From positions 526,306,975-526,370,974 of the forward strand of contig NC_081409.1 of the NCBI RefSeq assembly GCF_030272615.1: DNA of 64,000 bases. The letters are read 5' to 3'. The stretch's first letter is position 1. Each line of letters begins with the position of its first letter. The position numbers were made by a program, and so were the translations under genes. The stretch is from Cryptomeria japonica (lineage: Eukaryota > Streptophyta > Pinopsida > Cupressales > Cupressaceae). This document shows, one piece after another, positions 22,084-34,628 of the stretch. Under the pieces are notes generated by a model. The model did no database searches. It worked only from the letters and a program-made list of their open reading frames with translations, and was not told the DNA's origin.

Positions 22084-23140
22084 TGTTGGTATTCTAGTAT
22101 GGTTTTGTAATTGATGTCAACACCTACTAAACACTTATCAACTCTGGTACTTTGGAGAATCAACAACATTCACCGGCAAGCAAGTGACTCATGCACAGAC
22201 ACCGATATCTAGTACACCGACAAGATATAATGATCACTAACACTTGGAACAATATGGAAAACACTTGGTTATATCAAAGACATCATGTGGACACTTTGTT
22301 TTGGAGTTTTGTTTATTGGTACATTAGCATTTGCATATTTGCTGTTATCGGCAAATAGGTCCAGGTTACACCGATAGGTTTATCTTTTCTAGATCAGAAC
22401 AACACACTATGGAGATGATTAATTATTGTTGTAAATGCATTAAACTGACATGTTGAATCAGTTATTGCATTGGATATTGTATTGTTTGTAAAATATTTTT
22501 ATTGTAATATCTTGTAGAGCTGACCTACTAAAATTGGTCTTAGGGTATGGTATAAATGTAAGATCTTATTTGTAAGATCATATGTGGAATGTGAAAAAGG
22601 ATTGTGTGAAGGTATATGCAAGAATAAGCAGAGCTATACATGCAGACATCATTTGAAGATTGAAGGAGGGTTTTTGTGAAGACAATCAGAACTACATCGG
22701 TACTGAATCCAGCATATGAATATGCTATTTTGTGTAGTACATTCTTATTGGATTTAACCATCCAACTGTAGTCAGTGTGACTCCCATTTTGTGATTGAGC
22801 AGTGAGCTCTAGGTGCTTGGCATTTTTGCATGTGCAGACCCCATTTATGTACACTTACTATCTGTTGTAGTATCATCTGATTGTGGGTAAGGTTTCCCAC
22901 TCTGGCTTTTCCACTTATAGGGTTTCCATGTACAAATATTGGTGTTATGTGTTGTGGATGACTTTGTCTTTATGTTTCATGCACTAATCCTTACCGATAT
23001 AGCAATTAACTATTAAAATTGTCTACCGACTTATTAAACTAGTTTATTGGTATTAAGCATTAAGTTGGCTAAGTAGTTTTGGCTTGAATTTATTTGACAA
23101 CTGATTCACCCCCCCTCTCAATTGCCTCTGAGACCTAACA
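22084..23140 (+). repeat. Copia A 5' LTR
   Basis: 1057 bases, TGTTGG...CCTAACA. Nearly the same sequence is present at 51365-52425. The end has the pyrimidine-rich GATTCACCCCCCCTCTCA box shared by the other Copia-like LTRs in this window. Confidence 0.93.
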
Positions 23141-23142
23141 AT

Positions 23143-23155
23143 TGGTATTAGAGCC
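23143..23155 (+). other. Copia A primer binding site
   Basis: TGGTATTAGAGCC, two bases after the LTR. It matches the initiator-Met tRNA site TGGTATCAGAGCC except for one C to T change. Confidence 0.9.
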
Positions 23156-23196
23156 TAGTCCTCTTTTGTAGAAGTTTAGCAGCTTGAGGAGATCCA

Positions 23197-24205
23197 ATGT
23201 CTACTAACTATTTCAGGAAGGACAGTCCTAAACTTGATGGAACTAACCATGGCATATGGAAGATCAGAATGGAGACACATCTAAATTGCATTGGAAAGGA
23301 CATCTGGGATGTTACAAAGAATGGTTATACTACTCCTACTCAGAGTCAGCCCACTCCACCCAACTTGACTAAAGATGAAGAAAATGATTGCAAACCAAGA
23401 GAAGCACTTTTGAGCGCATTATCAGATCAACAAATCATGGGACTATCAGATAGGTCTACTGCTAAAGCTATTTGGGATCATTTGGAAACATTGAATGAAG
23501 GAGATTCCATAGTCAAAATTGCAAAACTTGAAAGCTTCTGGGTCAGGTATGAACATCTGAAAATGGAAGAAGATGAAAGGATTTCTACTTTTATGGAAAG
23601 AGTAAATGAGATTGTTTTGGGTATTAAATGTTGTGGAGGAACCTTAAGTGAGGATGAAATTGTTTCAAATTTTTTAAGAGGATTGCCACCAACATATAAA
23701 ATGAAAGTCACTACTATAAATGAGTTAAGAACAATGCCTAATACATTAGTAACTAGGGATACATTGATTGGGACACTTTCATCTTTTGAAATTGAAGAAT
23801 TTAGTCCTGTTGCTACTATAAAGACAGATTTGGCCTTTAAAGATCAACATCATCTGCTCCATCATTTGACAAATCTGATTGGAAATCCTTTTATGCAAGA
23901 GAACTTGAAGAAAGTAGGAAAGAAAATGAAGAACTTGAAGAACTTGAAGCACTATTTGCAAGGAAAGTGCCTAAAGGTCCAGTTGGAAGTAAGTATGAAG
24001 GTAAAGAACCCTTTAAATGTTTTAACTGCAATAAGATTGGTCATATGGCTTCGAGATGCCCTGATAGACATGCTAGAATAAGAGAAGAAGCTAGAAGAAC
24101 ATACAAGCCTAACCTTGAATATCAGAGATACAGATTTAAGAAGAATAAAGACAAATCTTGTTACATTGTTGATGAAGGTGTGACTGATGATTCTGATGAG
24201 GATCC
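23197..24205 (+). pseudogene. Copia A gag (frameshifted, cut by Copia B)
   Basis: Starts MSTNYFRKDSPKLDGTNHGI, the usual Copia gag N-terminus, and continues through a UBN2-type gag domain (ALSDQQIMGLSDRSTAKAIW; FLRGLPPTYKMKV). A frameshift lies between about 23850 and 23960. The second frame carries the zinc knuckle CFNCNKIGHMASRC (about 24019-24060). The frame then enters the acidic stretch DEGVTDDSDEDP, where Copia B is inserted after GATCC. Gag forms the virus-like particle and packages element RNA. Confidence 0.9.
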
Positions 24206-25102
24206 TGTAAGGAAGTTAAGTAGCAGAAACAACTTCCTACACTAACCTTGAGAGGAGGGTAATGCAAAATTTTTTTAGATCGTTACAATAGTTACAGAAA
24301 AATAGAAATAGATATAATAGCATTCATACCACAACACAGTGATTTACGTGGGGAAAACCCTTTCGGAAGAAAAACCCCACACTCCAAAAGCAGCTCAATA
24401 TTTTATTCAGCAATCAAAAACAGATTACAACATACTTGCAAAGCAAGCTCTTCGCAGGAGTACCACTAATCAGAGATTCAGAGGCAACTCAATAGCCATA
24501 AGACTCTCTTACACCCAACCTCTATCTCACACACCTCATAAATAGGAGATACAATACAAGGAACCGTCAAACGGTATTACAAAACCATGGGCTAAAACCA
24601 CCCAATAAGGTGTAGCCGACCTTATCTCCCTTCTAGATGCCCTATGACATGTTAAAGGACACATCAACACGTGCCGCTCCCTTTTACAGCTCATTTATGT
24701 ATCCGATACAAATTATTTTTCCTATTTCAGGAGTACAAACTTCCGGAGGCCATAACTTGAGAACCGGGTGTCCGATTGACAAACCGTTTGAAGCGTCGGA
24801 AAGCTTGCGAAGTGCTCTATCACCTCGTAACCAGCTACGCTGGTTACCACCACTTTTCAGGGCATTTCGGAGCCTCTAAAGCCCCCAAAATTAAGTCTAA
24901 ACATTTTATCGCACCCCTCCAAGACGAAAACTTTAATATCTTCAAAACTAGCTGTGACCTTGCGACGCAACTTTACGAGAATGCTTATCTAGCCAACTAG
25001 AAGCTTCAGGGAGAGTTTCGCACCATTTAGTGCTCAAATGAAAACTTACTATAAATAGTAACCTCGCATAAATGCAAGGTTGAGACACCATTTTTCCCAA
25101 CA
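24206..25102 (-). repeat. Copia B 3' LTR
   Basis: TGTAAGGAAGTTAAG...TTTTTCCCAACA on the plus strand; a direct repeat of 29317-30213. Short frames inside it are shadows. Confidence 0.95.
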
Positions 25103-25113
25103 AATCTCCCACT
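25103..25113 (-). other. Copia B polypurine tract
   Basis: Minus strand AGTGGGAGATT, directly before the 3' LTR start TGTTGGG. This is the priming site for plus-strand DNA synthesis. Confidence 0.85.
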
Positions 25114-25158
25114 TGTCGAACACCTTGCAGGAGCGGAAGGGAATGTCAACACAATGAA

Positions 25159-28100
25159 TCAATTGCTAGGGGCCATAAGGCCCATAGACTCTGAACACCA
25201 TTTGAACTTCTTTGTGCTCACAGCCTTAGTTAAAGCATCTGCAACATTCATCAAAGTTTCCACCTTAACCAACTTCACCCTACCATCTTCGACCATATCT
25301 CTAACAAAATGATACTGAACATCAATATGTTTGGTCCGGGCATGAAATGTCGGGTTCTTAGCTAGGCTAATTGCACTCTGACTGTCACAGTAAACTGTCA
25401 CTGTACCTTGTTTTATTCCAATATCTGAACACAGTCTCTTAAGCCAAATGGCCTCTTTACAAGCATGAGTAGCTGCCATATACTCTGCTTCAGTAGTGGA
25501 TAAAGCAACCACAGCCTGTCGCTTACTCATCCAACTAATTGCACCACCAAACAAAGTAAACACATAAGCACTGGTGGATCTTCTGCTATCAATATCACCT
25601 GCCCAATCTGAATCCACATAACCATGGATATCAAGGGAAGTCATGTCTCCAACTGAATTACCATGATAACACAAAGAATATTCTGAAGTACCCTTCAAAT
25701 ATCTGAAGACTCTTTTGACTGCATCCCAATGAACTCTACCAGGATTAGACATATATCTAGAAAGTACTCCCACTGCTTGGGCAATGTCTGGTCTAGTATA
25801 GACCATAGCATACATCAAGCTTCCAACCGCACTCTACTCATGTCTTCCATCTCCAATGGGGATGTAGGACAATCTGAAACAGATAGTTTCGTTCCAACTA
25901 TAAAAGGAACACTCAATGGTCTACAATTCTGCATGTTGAACCTCTGTAACACTGAATTCACATACTTACTCTGGCCTAGCCATAGCTTTCTGTTCACCCT
26001 ATCTCTTCTAATTTCCATCCCAAGAATGTGCTTTGCTGCACCAAGATCTTTTATTTCAAATTTAACATCGAGCTGAGACTTCAGTTCTGAAATCATACCT
26101 TTCCCTTTACCAATGAATAACATATCATCAACATACAATGCAATGAATAAGAAATGATCACCATCAGATTTATAATAAACACAGTGATCTAATTTAGAAC
26201 GTTCAAATCCCAAACTCAACACATATGTATCAAATTTCTGGTACCACATCCTAGGACTTTGTTTGAGGCCATACAAAGATTTCTTCAATTTACAGACCAA
26301 ATTACTTTTGCCTTTCACCACATAGTGCTCCGGCTGTGTCATATAAATATCTTCCTCCAAATCACCATGAAGGAAAGCAGTTTTCACATCCATTTGCTCA
26401 ACCTCTAAATCATAAGCAGTAGCAATAGAAAGCAAAAATCTAATGGACGTCATTTTTGCAACAGGAGAAAATATCTCACCGTAATCAACACCCTCAACCT
26501 GAGAGTAGCCTTTTGCAACCAACCTTGCTTTATACTTCTCAATGCTTCCATCTGAACCAATCTTTTTCTTGAACACCCATTTACAAACAATAGGTTTTCA
26601 TCCTTTAGGCAATGGTACAAGATCCCATGTATCATTCTTTTTCAAAGCTGCCATTTCTTCCTCCATAGCAATCTTCCGGGATTCTGCATCATTCATACCT
26701 AATGCCTCTTCTACAGATTTCGGTTCATTCACACTAGTATTTAGAGAAAAAATACATCTCCAATCATTAGGTGAATATCTTTTAGGTGGTTGTCTATGTC
26801 TTGTAGACCTTCGAACAAGCTGAGTTGGAGGTTCTTCCTCCTCTTTTGAAGATTCAGAGCTAGACGAGCTCTCCTCAACTTCTTGCCTATCTAGGGGTCT
26901 CGATTCAACTCTTTCAGGTGTAGAAGGAAGTTGAATCACATCTTCTTTTTTAGCCTGTTCTGGCTGCAATGTAACAGAAGGAGACTTAATTTCTCTAAAA
27001 ATAACACTTCTATTGTGAATTACCTTTTGTGCAACAGGGTCCCAAAGCTTGTATCCTTTCACACCATAACTATACCCGATGAAGATACATTTCACAGCCT
27101 TGTTCTCCAACTTTGTTCGCTTCTCCTTTGCAACATGTGCATATGCCTCGCAACCAAAAACTCTAAGATGTCTCAATGAAGGCTTGTGACCTGACCATGC
27201 TTCCATAGGCGTTTTATCAACAAGAGCTGATGTAGGAGACCTGTTAATCAGGTAGCAAGCAGTGGCAACAGCTTCAGCCCAAAACTTTTGTTTGAGACCA
27301 GCACCACTCAACATACTCCTAGCCTTCTACATTAGTGTCCTGTTCATTCTTTCTGCAACTCCATTCTGCTGTGGAGAATACGGAGTTGTCTTCTGCCTAT
27401 TAATTCCACAGTCTTTACAGAATCTATCAAAATCATTAGAGCAAAACTCACCGCCATTATCAGTTCTCAAACATTTTATTTTCTTTCCAGTCTGCAACTC
27501 AACCATTGCTTTAAATTCTTTAAAATGACTAAAAAATTCAGATTTACTCTTTAGAAAATAAACCCATGTCCTTCTACTAAAATCATCAATAAATGAAACA
27601 TAATATGTGGATTTTCCAATCGAAGAGACATCTACTGGACCAAACACATTAGAATGGATAAGATCCAAAACACCACAAGTTTTATGAGAACTCGAGTAAA
27701 ACTGAACGCGGTTTTGTTTTCCATAAATGCAATGCTCATAGAAATCAAAGTCAAGATTACAATCATTCAAACCTTCAACAAGGTTTTTATTTTTCAAGGT
27801 CCTTAGACCCTTTTCTCCAATGTGGCCAAGTCTCTGGTGCCATAACATAGTCTTCTCTGCAGGTAACTTTGCTTCAGACGAAAGAGCACCCTTAGGTACC
27901 CAAAAACCATTTCCATCTGCTGAAGGTGAAACCTTCAAATCTTCTAGTGAAGTATCCGCAGATTTACTTTTTACAGAAGTGCTATTACACTCAACAGTGT
28001 ATGCTTCAAGCTTATACAAAGTGCCAAACCTGACACCTCTAGCAACTACCATAGCACCCTTAATCATCTTACATCCTGCTTCAGAAAAGACTACCTGCAC

Positions 28101-29192
28101 ACCTGCATCTATCAGTTTTCTCACAGATAACAGGTTTCATTTTAATCCAGGGATATGCAGCACACCATTAATCCTTTTTATTCTACCATCAGAAAACCTG
28201 ATTCTAACTTTACTTTGACCAACAATGTCTAGAGGTGAATCATCACCCAAGTACACCTTACCTCCATTAAATCCTTCATATTCAAAAAACCAATCTCTAT
28301 TGGAAGTCATATGAAAAGATGCACCTGAGTCAATTAGCCAGGCATCATTACCTGCATGAGTCGCCAAAGCCGCAATAAATGCATCGTCATCTTCCTTGTC
28401 GGACTCAGAATCAGAATTGAACTTTTTCTTTTTCTTCTTCTTCTTTTCTTCTTTGCAGTCCTTACGGATGTGACCCAGTTTACCACAGTTCCAGCAAATG
28501 ACTTTGGACTTTCCAGGAGATTTCGATCTCCCTTTGGTTTTGGACTTGTCGCGCTTCTCATTCTTCTTGCCTTTCTCCTTAGGTCTTCCACGAACGGTTA
28601 GGGCTTCCTTTGAACTGATGGATACCTTCCTTCGCATCTCTTCACCAAGTAGGGCACCCACCATGTCTTCAGATTTCAAAACAATAGAAGTACTACCAAT
28701 AGCCATAACAAGAGAATCCCATGAATCAGGCAAAGAACAAAGCAAGATCTGACATTTCTCCTCCTCGTCCATCTTAACATTGACGGATACTAATTGAGCC
28801 ACCAACATATTGAATGCTTCTAGGTGGTCTGCAATTCATCCACCCTCTTCCATCTTCAAGGAATAAAATTTCTTTCTTAAGAAAATTTGATTTAATAAAG
28901 ATTTCGCTTGATACATCTCACCAAGCTTAGTCCATAGCTTCTTTGCAGAGTTCTCTTCATGGACATTGATTAGAACAGAGTCTGCCAGGCACAGTCTGAT
29001 TAGACCCTTGGCTTTTCTATCCATAACATCATACTGAGCTGCCGCAGTAGGATCTGAGGGCCTTTGGACATTCACATCAACAACATCCCAAAGATCTCGA
29101 TCTATTAGTAGATCTTCCATCTTCAGCTTCCACATCTCAAAATTACTTCCATTAAATTTCTCCACCTTTATTCTCCCTGACGAACTCGCCAT
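25159..29192 (-). pseudogene. Copia B gag-pol polyprotein (broken)
   Basis: Gag starts MASSSGRIKVEKFNGSNFEM (29192), with knuckle CWNCGKLGHIRKDC near 28500-28459. Protease has DSGASFHMTS. Integrase has its HHCC finger with one Cys replaced (FYEHCIYGKQ), and its first catalytic Asp reads Asn in HSNVFGPV; RTDNGGEF and the final Glu (NGVAERMNRT) remain. Reverse transcriptase has FLHGDLEEDIYM and YVDDM. RNase H has YVDSDWAG and STTEAEY. Breaks: TGA at 28836, 28137 and 26598 (CGA-type sites), TAG at 27327, and a small deletion of about 13 bases at 25815-25830. The conserved protein order and iMet primer fit the Tnt1/Tork group of Copia. Confidence 0.93.
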
Positions 29193-29301
29193 CTGAATAT
29201 TCCTGCAACAAGATCAAAAAGTGTCTTCTGCACAAGCTCCCACTCAAATCTGGATTAGTTCAAAAAACCCAACTGCCCACAATTGAAACCAAAGGTGATC
29301 A

Positions 29302-29314
29302 GGCTCTGATACCA
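29302..29314 (-). other. Copia B primer binding site
   Basis: TGGTATCAGAGCC on the minus strand, two bases from the 5' LTR: an exact initiator-Met tRNA primer site. Confidence 0.95.
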
Positions 29315-29316
29315 CT

Positions 29317-30213
29317 TGTAAGGAAGTTAAGTAGTGGAAACAACTTCCTACACTAACCTTGAGAGGAGGGTAATGCAAAAATTTTTCAGATCATTACAAC
29401 AGTTACAGAAAAATAGAAATAGATATAATAGCATTCATACCACAACACAGTGATTTACGTGGGGAAAACCCGTTCAGGAGAAAAACCCCACACTCCAAAA
29501 GCAGCTCAATATTTTATTCAGCAATGAAAAACAGATTACAACATACTTGTAGAGCAAGCTCTTCGTAGGAGTACCACTAATCAGAGATTCAGAGGCAACT
29601 CAATAGCCATAAGACTCTCTTACACCCAACCTCTATCTCACACACCTCATAAATAGGAGATACAATACAAGGAACCATCAAACGGTATTACAAAACCATG
29701 GGCTAAAACCACCCAATAAGGTGTAGCTGACCTTATCTCCCTTCTAGATGCCCTATGACATGTTAAAGCACACATCAACACGTGTCGCTCCCTTTTACAG
29801 CTCATTTATGTATCCGATACAAATTATTTTTCCTATTTCAGGAGTACAAACTTCCGGAGGCCATAACTTGAGAACCGGGTGTCCAATTGACAAACCGTTT
29901 GAAGCGTCGGAAAGCTCGCGAAGTGCTCTATCACCTCATAACCTGCTGCGCCGGTTACGACCACTTTTCAAGGCATTTCGGAGCCTCTAAAGCCCCCAAA
30001 ATTAAGTCTAAACATTTTATCGCACCCCTCCAAGATGAAAACTTTAATATCTTCAAAACCAGCTGTGACCTTGCGACGCAACTTTACCGGAATGCTTATC
30101 TAGCCAACCAGAAGCTTCAGGGAGAGTTTCGCACCATTTAGTGCTCAAATGAAAACTTACTATAAATAGTAACCTCGCATAAATGCAAGGTTGAGACACC
30201 ATTTTTCCCAACA
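29317..30213 (-). repeat. Copia B 5' LTR
   Basis: Partner of 24206-25102 with the same length. Differences are scattered substitutions, mostly transitions. Confidence 0.95.
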
Positions 30214-30534
30214 GATCCGACAGACAATGGATGGGTTTTTGTTGCTATAACAGAAGATCAACTGGCACCTACTGCTCAACTAGTAGTGCAAGCCTTAGCA
30301 GCTAAAGTTGAAGTAAAGGATGAATGGATCATTGATTCAGAATGCTCACATCATATGATAGGAGACAAAGGTAAATTCTTGAACTTTCAAGAATACAATG
30401 GAGGCTTAGTGAGATTTGGAGATGACAAATCTTGTTTAATCAAAGGTAAGGGTACAATATCTCTTGATGGTAAGCATAATACTAACAATGTTTACTATGT
30501 TGAAGGATTAAAGCATAATCTTTTGAATGTTGGT
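30214..30534 (+). pseudogene. Copia A gag end and protease start (fragment)
   Basis: Coding resumes exactly after Copia B: the frame reads TDNGWVFVAITEDQL, then DEWIIDSECSHHMIGDKGKF, the Copia protease active-site region. The catalytic triad DSG here reads DSE. It continues through KGKGTISLDGKHNTNNVYYV and LKHNLLNVG, then stops where gypsy C starts at 30535. Confidence 0.9.
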
Positions 30535-31932
30535 TGATGTGTGTGTAAAAAAGTGAACCTGTAGCTGCAAGCACAACACTTCAATTAAGTCATTATATGC
30601 ATGGTTAATAATCAATAATCAATAAGTAATAAACCATAGCAAAGTGACCAATTGCCTTCTAAAAGATGCGAGTATAAGATTGCTCTCAGATTTTAATAAG
30701 CAATACCAGTGACTATACTACACCAAGACAAAGGATTTAATCTATATGATATTAAGCTATATGGATGCAAGATGGATGAATAATTCAAGCAATAATCAAT
30801 TCAAGCAACAATGGATGCAATCAATAATGGATGCAAAATGGATGCAAAAAATCTAAAAAGCACAATAATATTCAATGACTCCAGAGCGAAATTAGCGTGA
30901 TCATAATCTCCAAGCGTGTTCTCAAAAATCTCTGGGGTAAATTGGAATGAGAGCTGAAGACTGAATTTATAGAGAATCACAAGAGAGATGATAAAAAAGC
31001 TTAATTTTGGATTAATTGAAATAATTGAGAAATCATGTTCAGTTAACCTTGAGATAGATTCCAATTATAGTTTAATTGAAATGCATTCAAATTAGAAGTC
31101 CAAGTTGCATTGGAAAATAATAATAAATTAATTCCATGCATATCTGATAAAAATAGATAATTCTTTAAATTATTCAAGAAAAAGGTCTTTTCAATGCAAC
31201 TGAACTTCTTTTTCTGAAAAGCTTTGAGTTCCTATTTTAGAGAATAATTCAATAATTCAATTAAGTTCTAAATTTAGAAAAAGAAATAATATCTCAAGTT
31301 TGATTTCTCTCTCAATTCAATTCTTTTTGTTTTATTTTCAATTCAACTCTTTGTAATAAATTAATCCTTTTTGCATGATTGAATGACAAATTTATTAATT
31401 AATTAAATATACAAGGATATTTAATAAATTAAAATGGGATAATTGATCAAAATGATATATTGGAAATGATTTGATTAATTAAATAAATATTTAATTAATA
31501 TTGAGTAGTTGATTTGCCATGTGATATTTGATGATTAAAGAATTAATAATGTGCTCAAGATTGATTTAATTGCCTTTGGTTAGGATCTTGGTGATGTTGT
31601 CGAGATTAGGGGCCCATGGTTTAGATGACCATTTTTAGGGTATTACATTTGCCCCTCTTTGAATTAATGTGCAAGCAGTGTGTTGGTTCAAAGAATGTGT
31701 GATGTCTAGGAGATGCTAGTTCTGAACTTGATTGATCATGAACTAGATGAAAAGCAAGGTGTTTAGCTTGATTCGAAATGACAAAGCTAAATGAAGTCCG
31801 ATTAAAGTGATACCGATCCCGAACTTGATTGAACTGAGGAACGATAGAAAATAAAAGATACCGAACTTGAACTTGATTGATCAAGAAGCGGATCTTGCTG
31901 ATCTAGAACTTGATTGAACTTAGATGCAGTGA
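30535..31932 (-). repeat. Gypsy C 3' LTR (part shared with the truncated 5' LTR)
   Basis: A direct repeat with 47704-49074, differing by scattered changes and a small indel near 31325-31350. The true LTR goes further right, since only the right copy is truncated; its end was not found. It holds many degenerate copies of GAACTTGATTGATCA. Confidence 0.88.
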
Positions 31933-32090
31933 GTGATGATAAAAATCGATCTTGAACTTGATTGATCAAGACACGATGAGCGAAGAATGAACCATTCAGC
32001 TTGATCAAGAAATGAATACTGAACACCTGCTTAGATTTAGTGTGATCAAAGATACTCTTGAAACTTTTTGATTGAGTTTAAACGAATAAT

Positions 32091-32340
32091 CAGCTTGATT
32101 TGAAGCGATGAAACAGATTAACATTAAGAGATTAATTCAGATGATTGAGAGATATCAGCTTGATTTGAAGCGATGAAACTGATTAACGTTAAGAGATTAA
32201 TTCAGATGATTGAGAGATATCAGTTTGATTTGAAGCGATAAAACTGATATGCCCCTAGCGATTGATTTGATTCAGATGATTAAGAGATCTCAACTTGATG
32301 TGAAGCGATGAAGCTGAGATGCCCCTTAGCAATAAGGATT
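32091..32340. repeat. Tandem repeat of about 65 bases, four units
   Basis: Units start at 32091, 32156, 32221 and 32291 with CAGCTTGATTTGAAGCGATG and continue to GATTGAGAGATAT. The first two units are almost identical and the last two diverged. It probably lies in the LTR of gypsy C, upstream of the antisense gene. Confidence 0.88.
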
Positions 32341-32820
32341 GATTTTCTTTAATTGAAAAGATTTTGCTCGACTTTTGATGAAGATTTGAAAAATTCTCTC
32401 AACTTGTGAGATGTGAACTCATAAGGTTGTGAGTATGCCCCCTCGGGAGCGAAATCAAAAGATAGCGAGGGATTGATTATAGGCAATTGTGTGGCGAAAA
32501 TAAGTTATTTGAGCACAAATTGATTCTGAGGAATTTTTGAAAATTTCGACGATGATTGATGAGAAATTGAGCATAGAGTTGATTGTAATGTTGATGTGTA
32601 GAATGAAATTGAATTAAGATTCAGCATTGAAATTTGAGCGCAATGTGAAGAAAGAATGAGCATTTGATGAAAAAAGCGCTAAGTGGTCGAAATTGTTAAA
32701 TTGGCTAGCAAAATGATCTCTAATTTCGATTTCGATCACGAAATGGAATCAGAATAGGCAAATTAGCTAAGGGTACAATTTTCATGTCTATTGAAGCAAG
32801 GTGAAAAATTAGGTTCTAGG
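32341..32820. other. Gene-free stretch before the antisense PMD gene
   Basis: No coding region. It probably contains the outer end of the gypsy C LTR and the upstream region of the antisense gene. Confidence 0.4.
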
Positions 32821-32829
32821 CTATATATG
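32821..32829 (+). promoter_or_regulatory. TATA box of the antisense PMD gene
   Basis: CTATATATGG stands alone about 75 bases before the ATG at 32902, on the strand of the PMD gene and opposite to gypsy C. Spacing to the ATG fits a short 5' untranslated leader. Confidence 0.55.
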
Positions 32830-32976
32830 GGATGAAAGTGTCATTTTCAAATCATTTTAACCCTCCAAGTTTGAAAATTCAAAAAGCCTTCTGCGAAGAA
32901 AATGGTGGTCCCTACTCGTCAACATCGATTTGAATGGTAGAGACATCACAATCGACCTCGAAACTATGAGCCAGCG

Positions 32977-33447
32977 GTAAGTGATCGATCTTAAGCCTGT
33001 TTATGTTTTCAATTTTGAAATTTTGTGTTCATTTTTCATGTTTTTCGCATGTTTGGGGTCGGGCATCATGTTTTATCGTGCGAGACAGGATCTTGTCTCG
33101 TACGAAAAACTGGTAAAAAGTCTTTTGTTGTGTGAATCCATTAGAATTATCGTACGGAGCCCACCCTTGTGTCATACGACAGATTGGTTAGAAGACCATT
33201 TTATCGTGTAGAGTCTGTTAAATTGTTGTTTGAGGTTGTTTTCTTGTACGAAAGCCATTCCTGACTCGTACGAGATGCTGCTTTAATTGTGTTTTGTCAT
33301 TTGAAAGGCAGTGATCATTTTTGAAAGGGTAAACATGAAATTTTGGTTTTGCATTTGACTTAGTTGGATTTGCGTGTTGTTTAACTTCTCTTGTAGGCTC
33401 ATTTGGAATGTTTTCTGATGCTCGTCGTTGGTTTTTTTTTTTTGCAG
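32977..33447 (+). other. Intron of the antisense PMD gene
   Basis: Starts GTAAGTGATCG, ends TTTTTTTGCAG. Phase 0: removing 471 bases joins exon 1 (TAT GAG CCA GCG) to exon 2 (GTT CGA TTA) in the PMD frame. It contains copies of the TCGTACGA palindrome (33098, 33266). Confidence 0.7.
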
Positions 33448-34628
33448 GTTCGATTACCTCCTATGCTGTTTAGATGTGTTTATCCTCCCATGATGGCATT
33501 AGTGTGTCATTTATCTGAGGTTGAGCAGGCTCATGTTGATTTGTGTGGCTTGACTCATTTATTGCGATAACCTGATATCCATGTGAATCACGGGATGCTC
33601 ACGACATTAGTAGAGCGGTTTCATTCAGAGCATAATACATTTCATTTGCTAGTTGGGGAGTTGACTATCATTCCCGAGGATATGTACAGGATTCTTCGTA
33701 TCCCTTTTACTGGGGATAAGGTGGATTATGATACCATGTTATTACTGGGATTACAAGTGCTTAGGAACATATTCAGGGATCCAGACATTTTGACTTGTTC
33801 GATGAGTTGGGACATACTGATGAGAAGGTACAGTGAGGAGTATCCCCTAGCATGTGTTCTAGCAGGATTCATCGGTTGCTTTTTGATGCCGGATAGAGGG
33901 TAGCAGGGTTTCTAGAGAAGATGGGGTCGGATGCTAGAGAGGTTGATAGAGACCCCTCAGAGACTTGGTTGGGGTTCTTGTTTATTGGCCCACATGTATC
34001 AGGAGATGCATGAGATCATTTACAGAGATGGGTGGAGCATGGTCGTGGGTGTATAAATTTTGCAGGTGTGGGATTGGGAGCACCTTCCCGTTTGTCGGTC
34101 GATAGTAGATGACAGCAAAGAGCTTGGGCAGCTGATCATTTATAGGTATGCCGGATATATCACACAACCCCATCTAGGCAAGACAAAATTTTGGAGACGG
34201 CAGCTTGATGACCTGATAGTCATCGTATGAAGACCATACAGAGGATTGGAGCTATGGGATGACTGGTGGAGGGTTTGTAGGGACCTTTTTGTGACACGCC
34301 CACTAATCGGGAGATCATAGACTGTTGTGGAGTGATTCATCATTTCATGAGTGATGAGGCAGTACGGCCGGCCTCAGGGGATCTCGCAGGAGTATACAAC
34401 ATATGCTCGATATGTAGATGAGGAGAGATAGGGATGGTCTCCATGGTTATCATACGTGTTGGCGATGCAGGAGTTGACAGGGTTACACCACCTGAGATGG
34501 GATTACCTAGATGATATAGTAGATGCGGGGGTATTGCCCCTGTATAGAGATTATTTTCAGCAGCATTCGTTCCCACGTTTTATAGACCCGGGAGAGCAGG
34601 CTCTGCATATTGAGGATGTTGAGGAGGA

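Larger units (their letters stand above)
24206..30213 (-). mobile_element. Copia B: complete nested LTR retrotransposon
   Basis: LTRs of equal length (897 bases) at 24206-25102 and 29317-30213, TG...CA ends, and the 5-base duplication GATCC on both sides (24201-24205 and 30214-30218). PBS and polypurine tract are in the right places for the minus strand. About thirty differences between the LTRs by eye show that it is not a very recent insertion. Gag-pol is Tnt1/Tork-like and broken. Confidence 0.96.

Noticed and set aside
24637-30141. Frames starting MPYDMLK and MTNRLKRRKA, present twice
   Set aside because: They lie in the two LTR copies of Copia B and owe their duplication to the LTRs; there is no sign that LTRs of this family encode protein.
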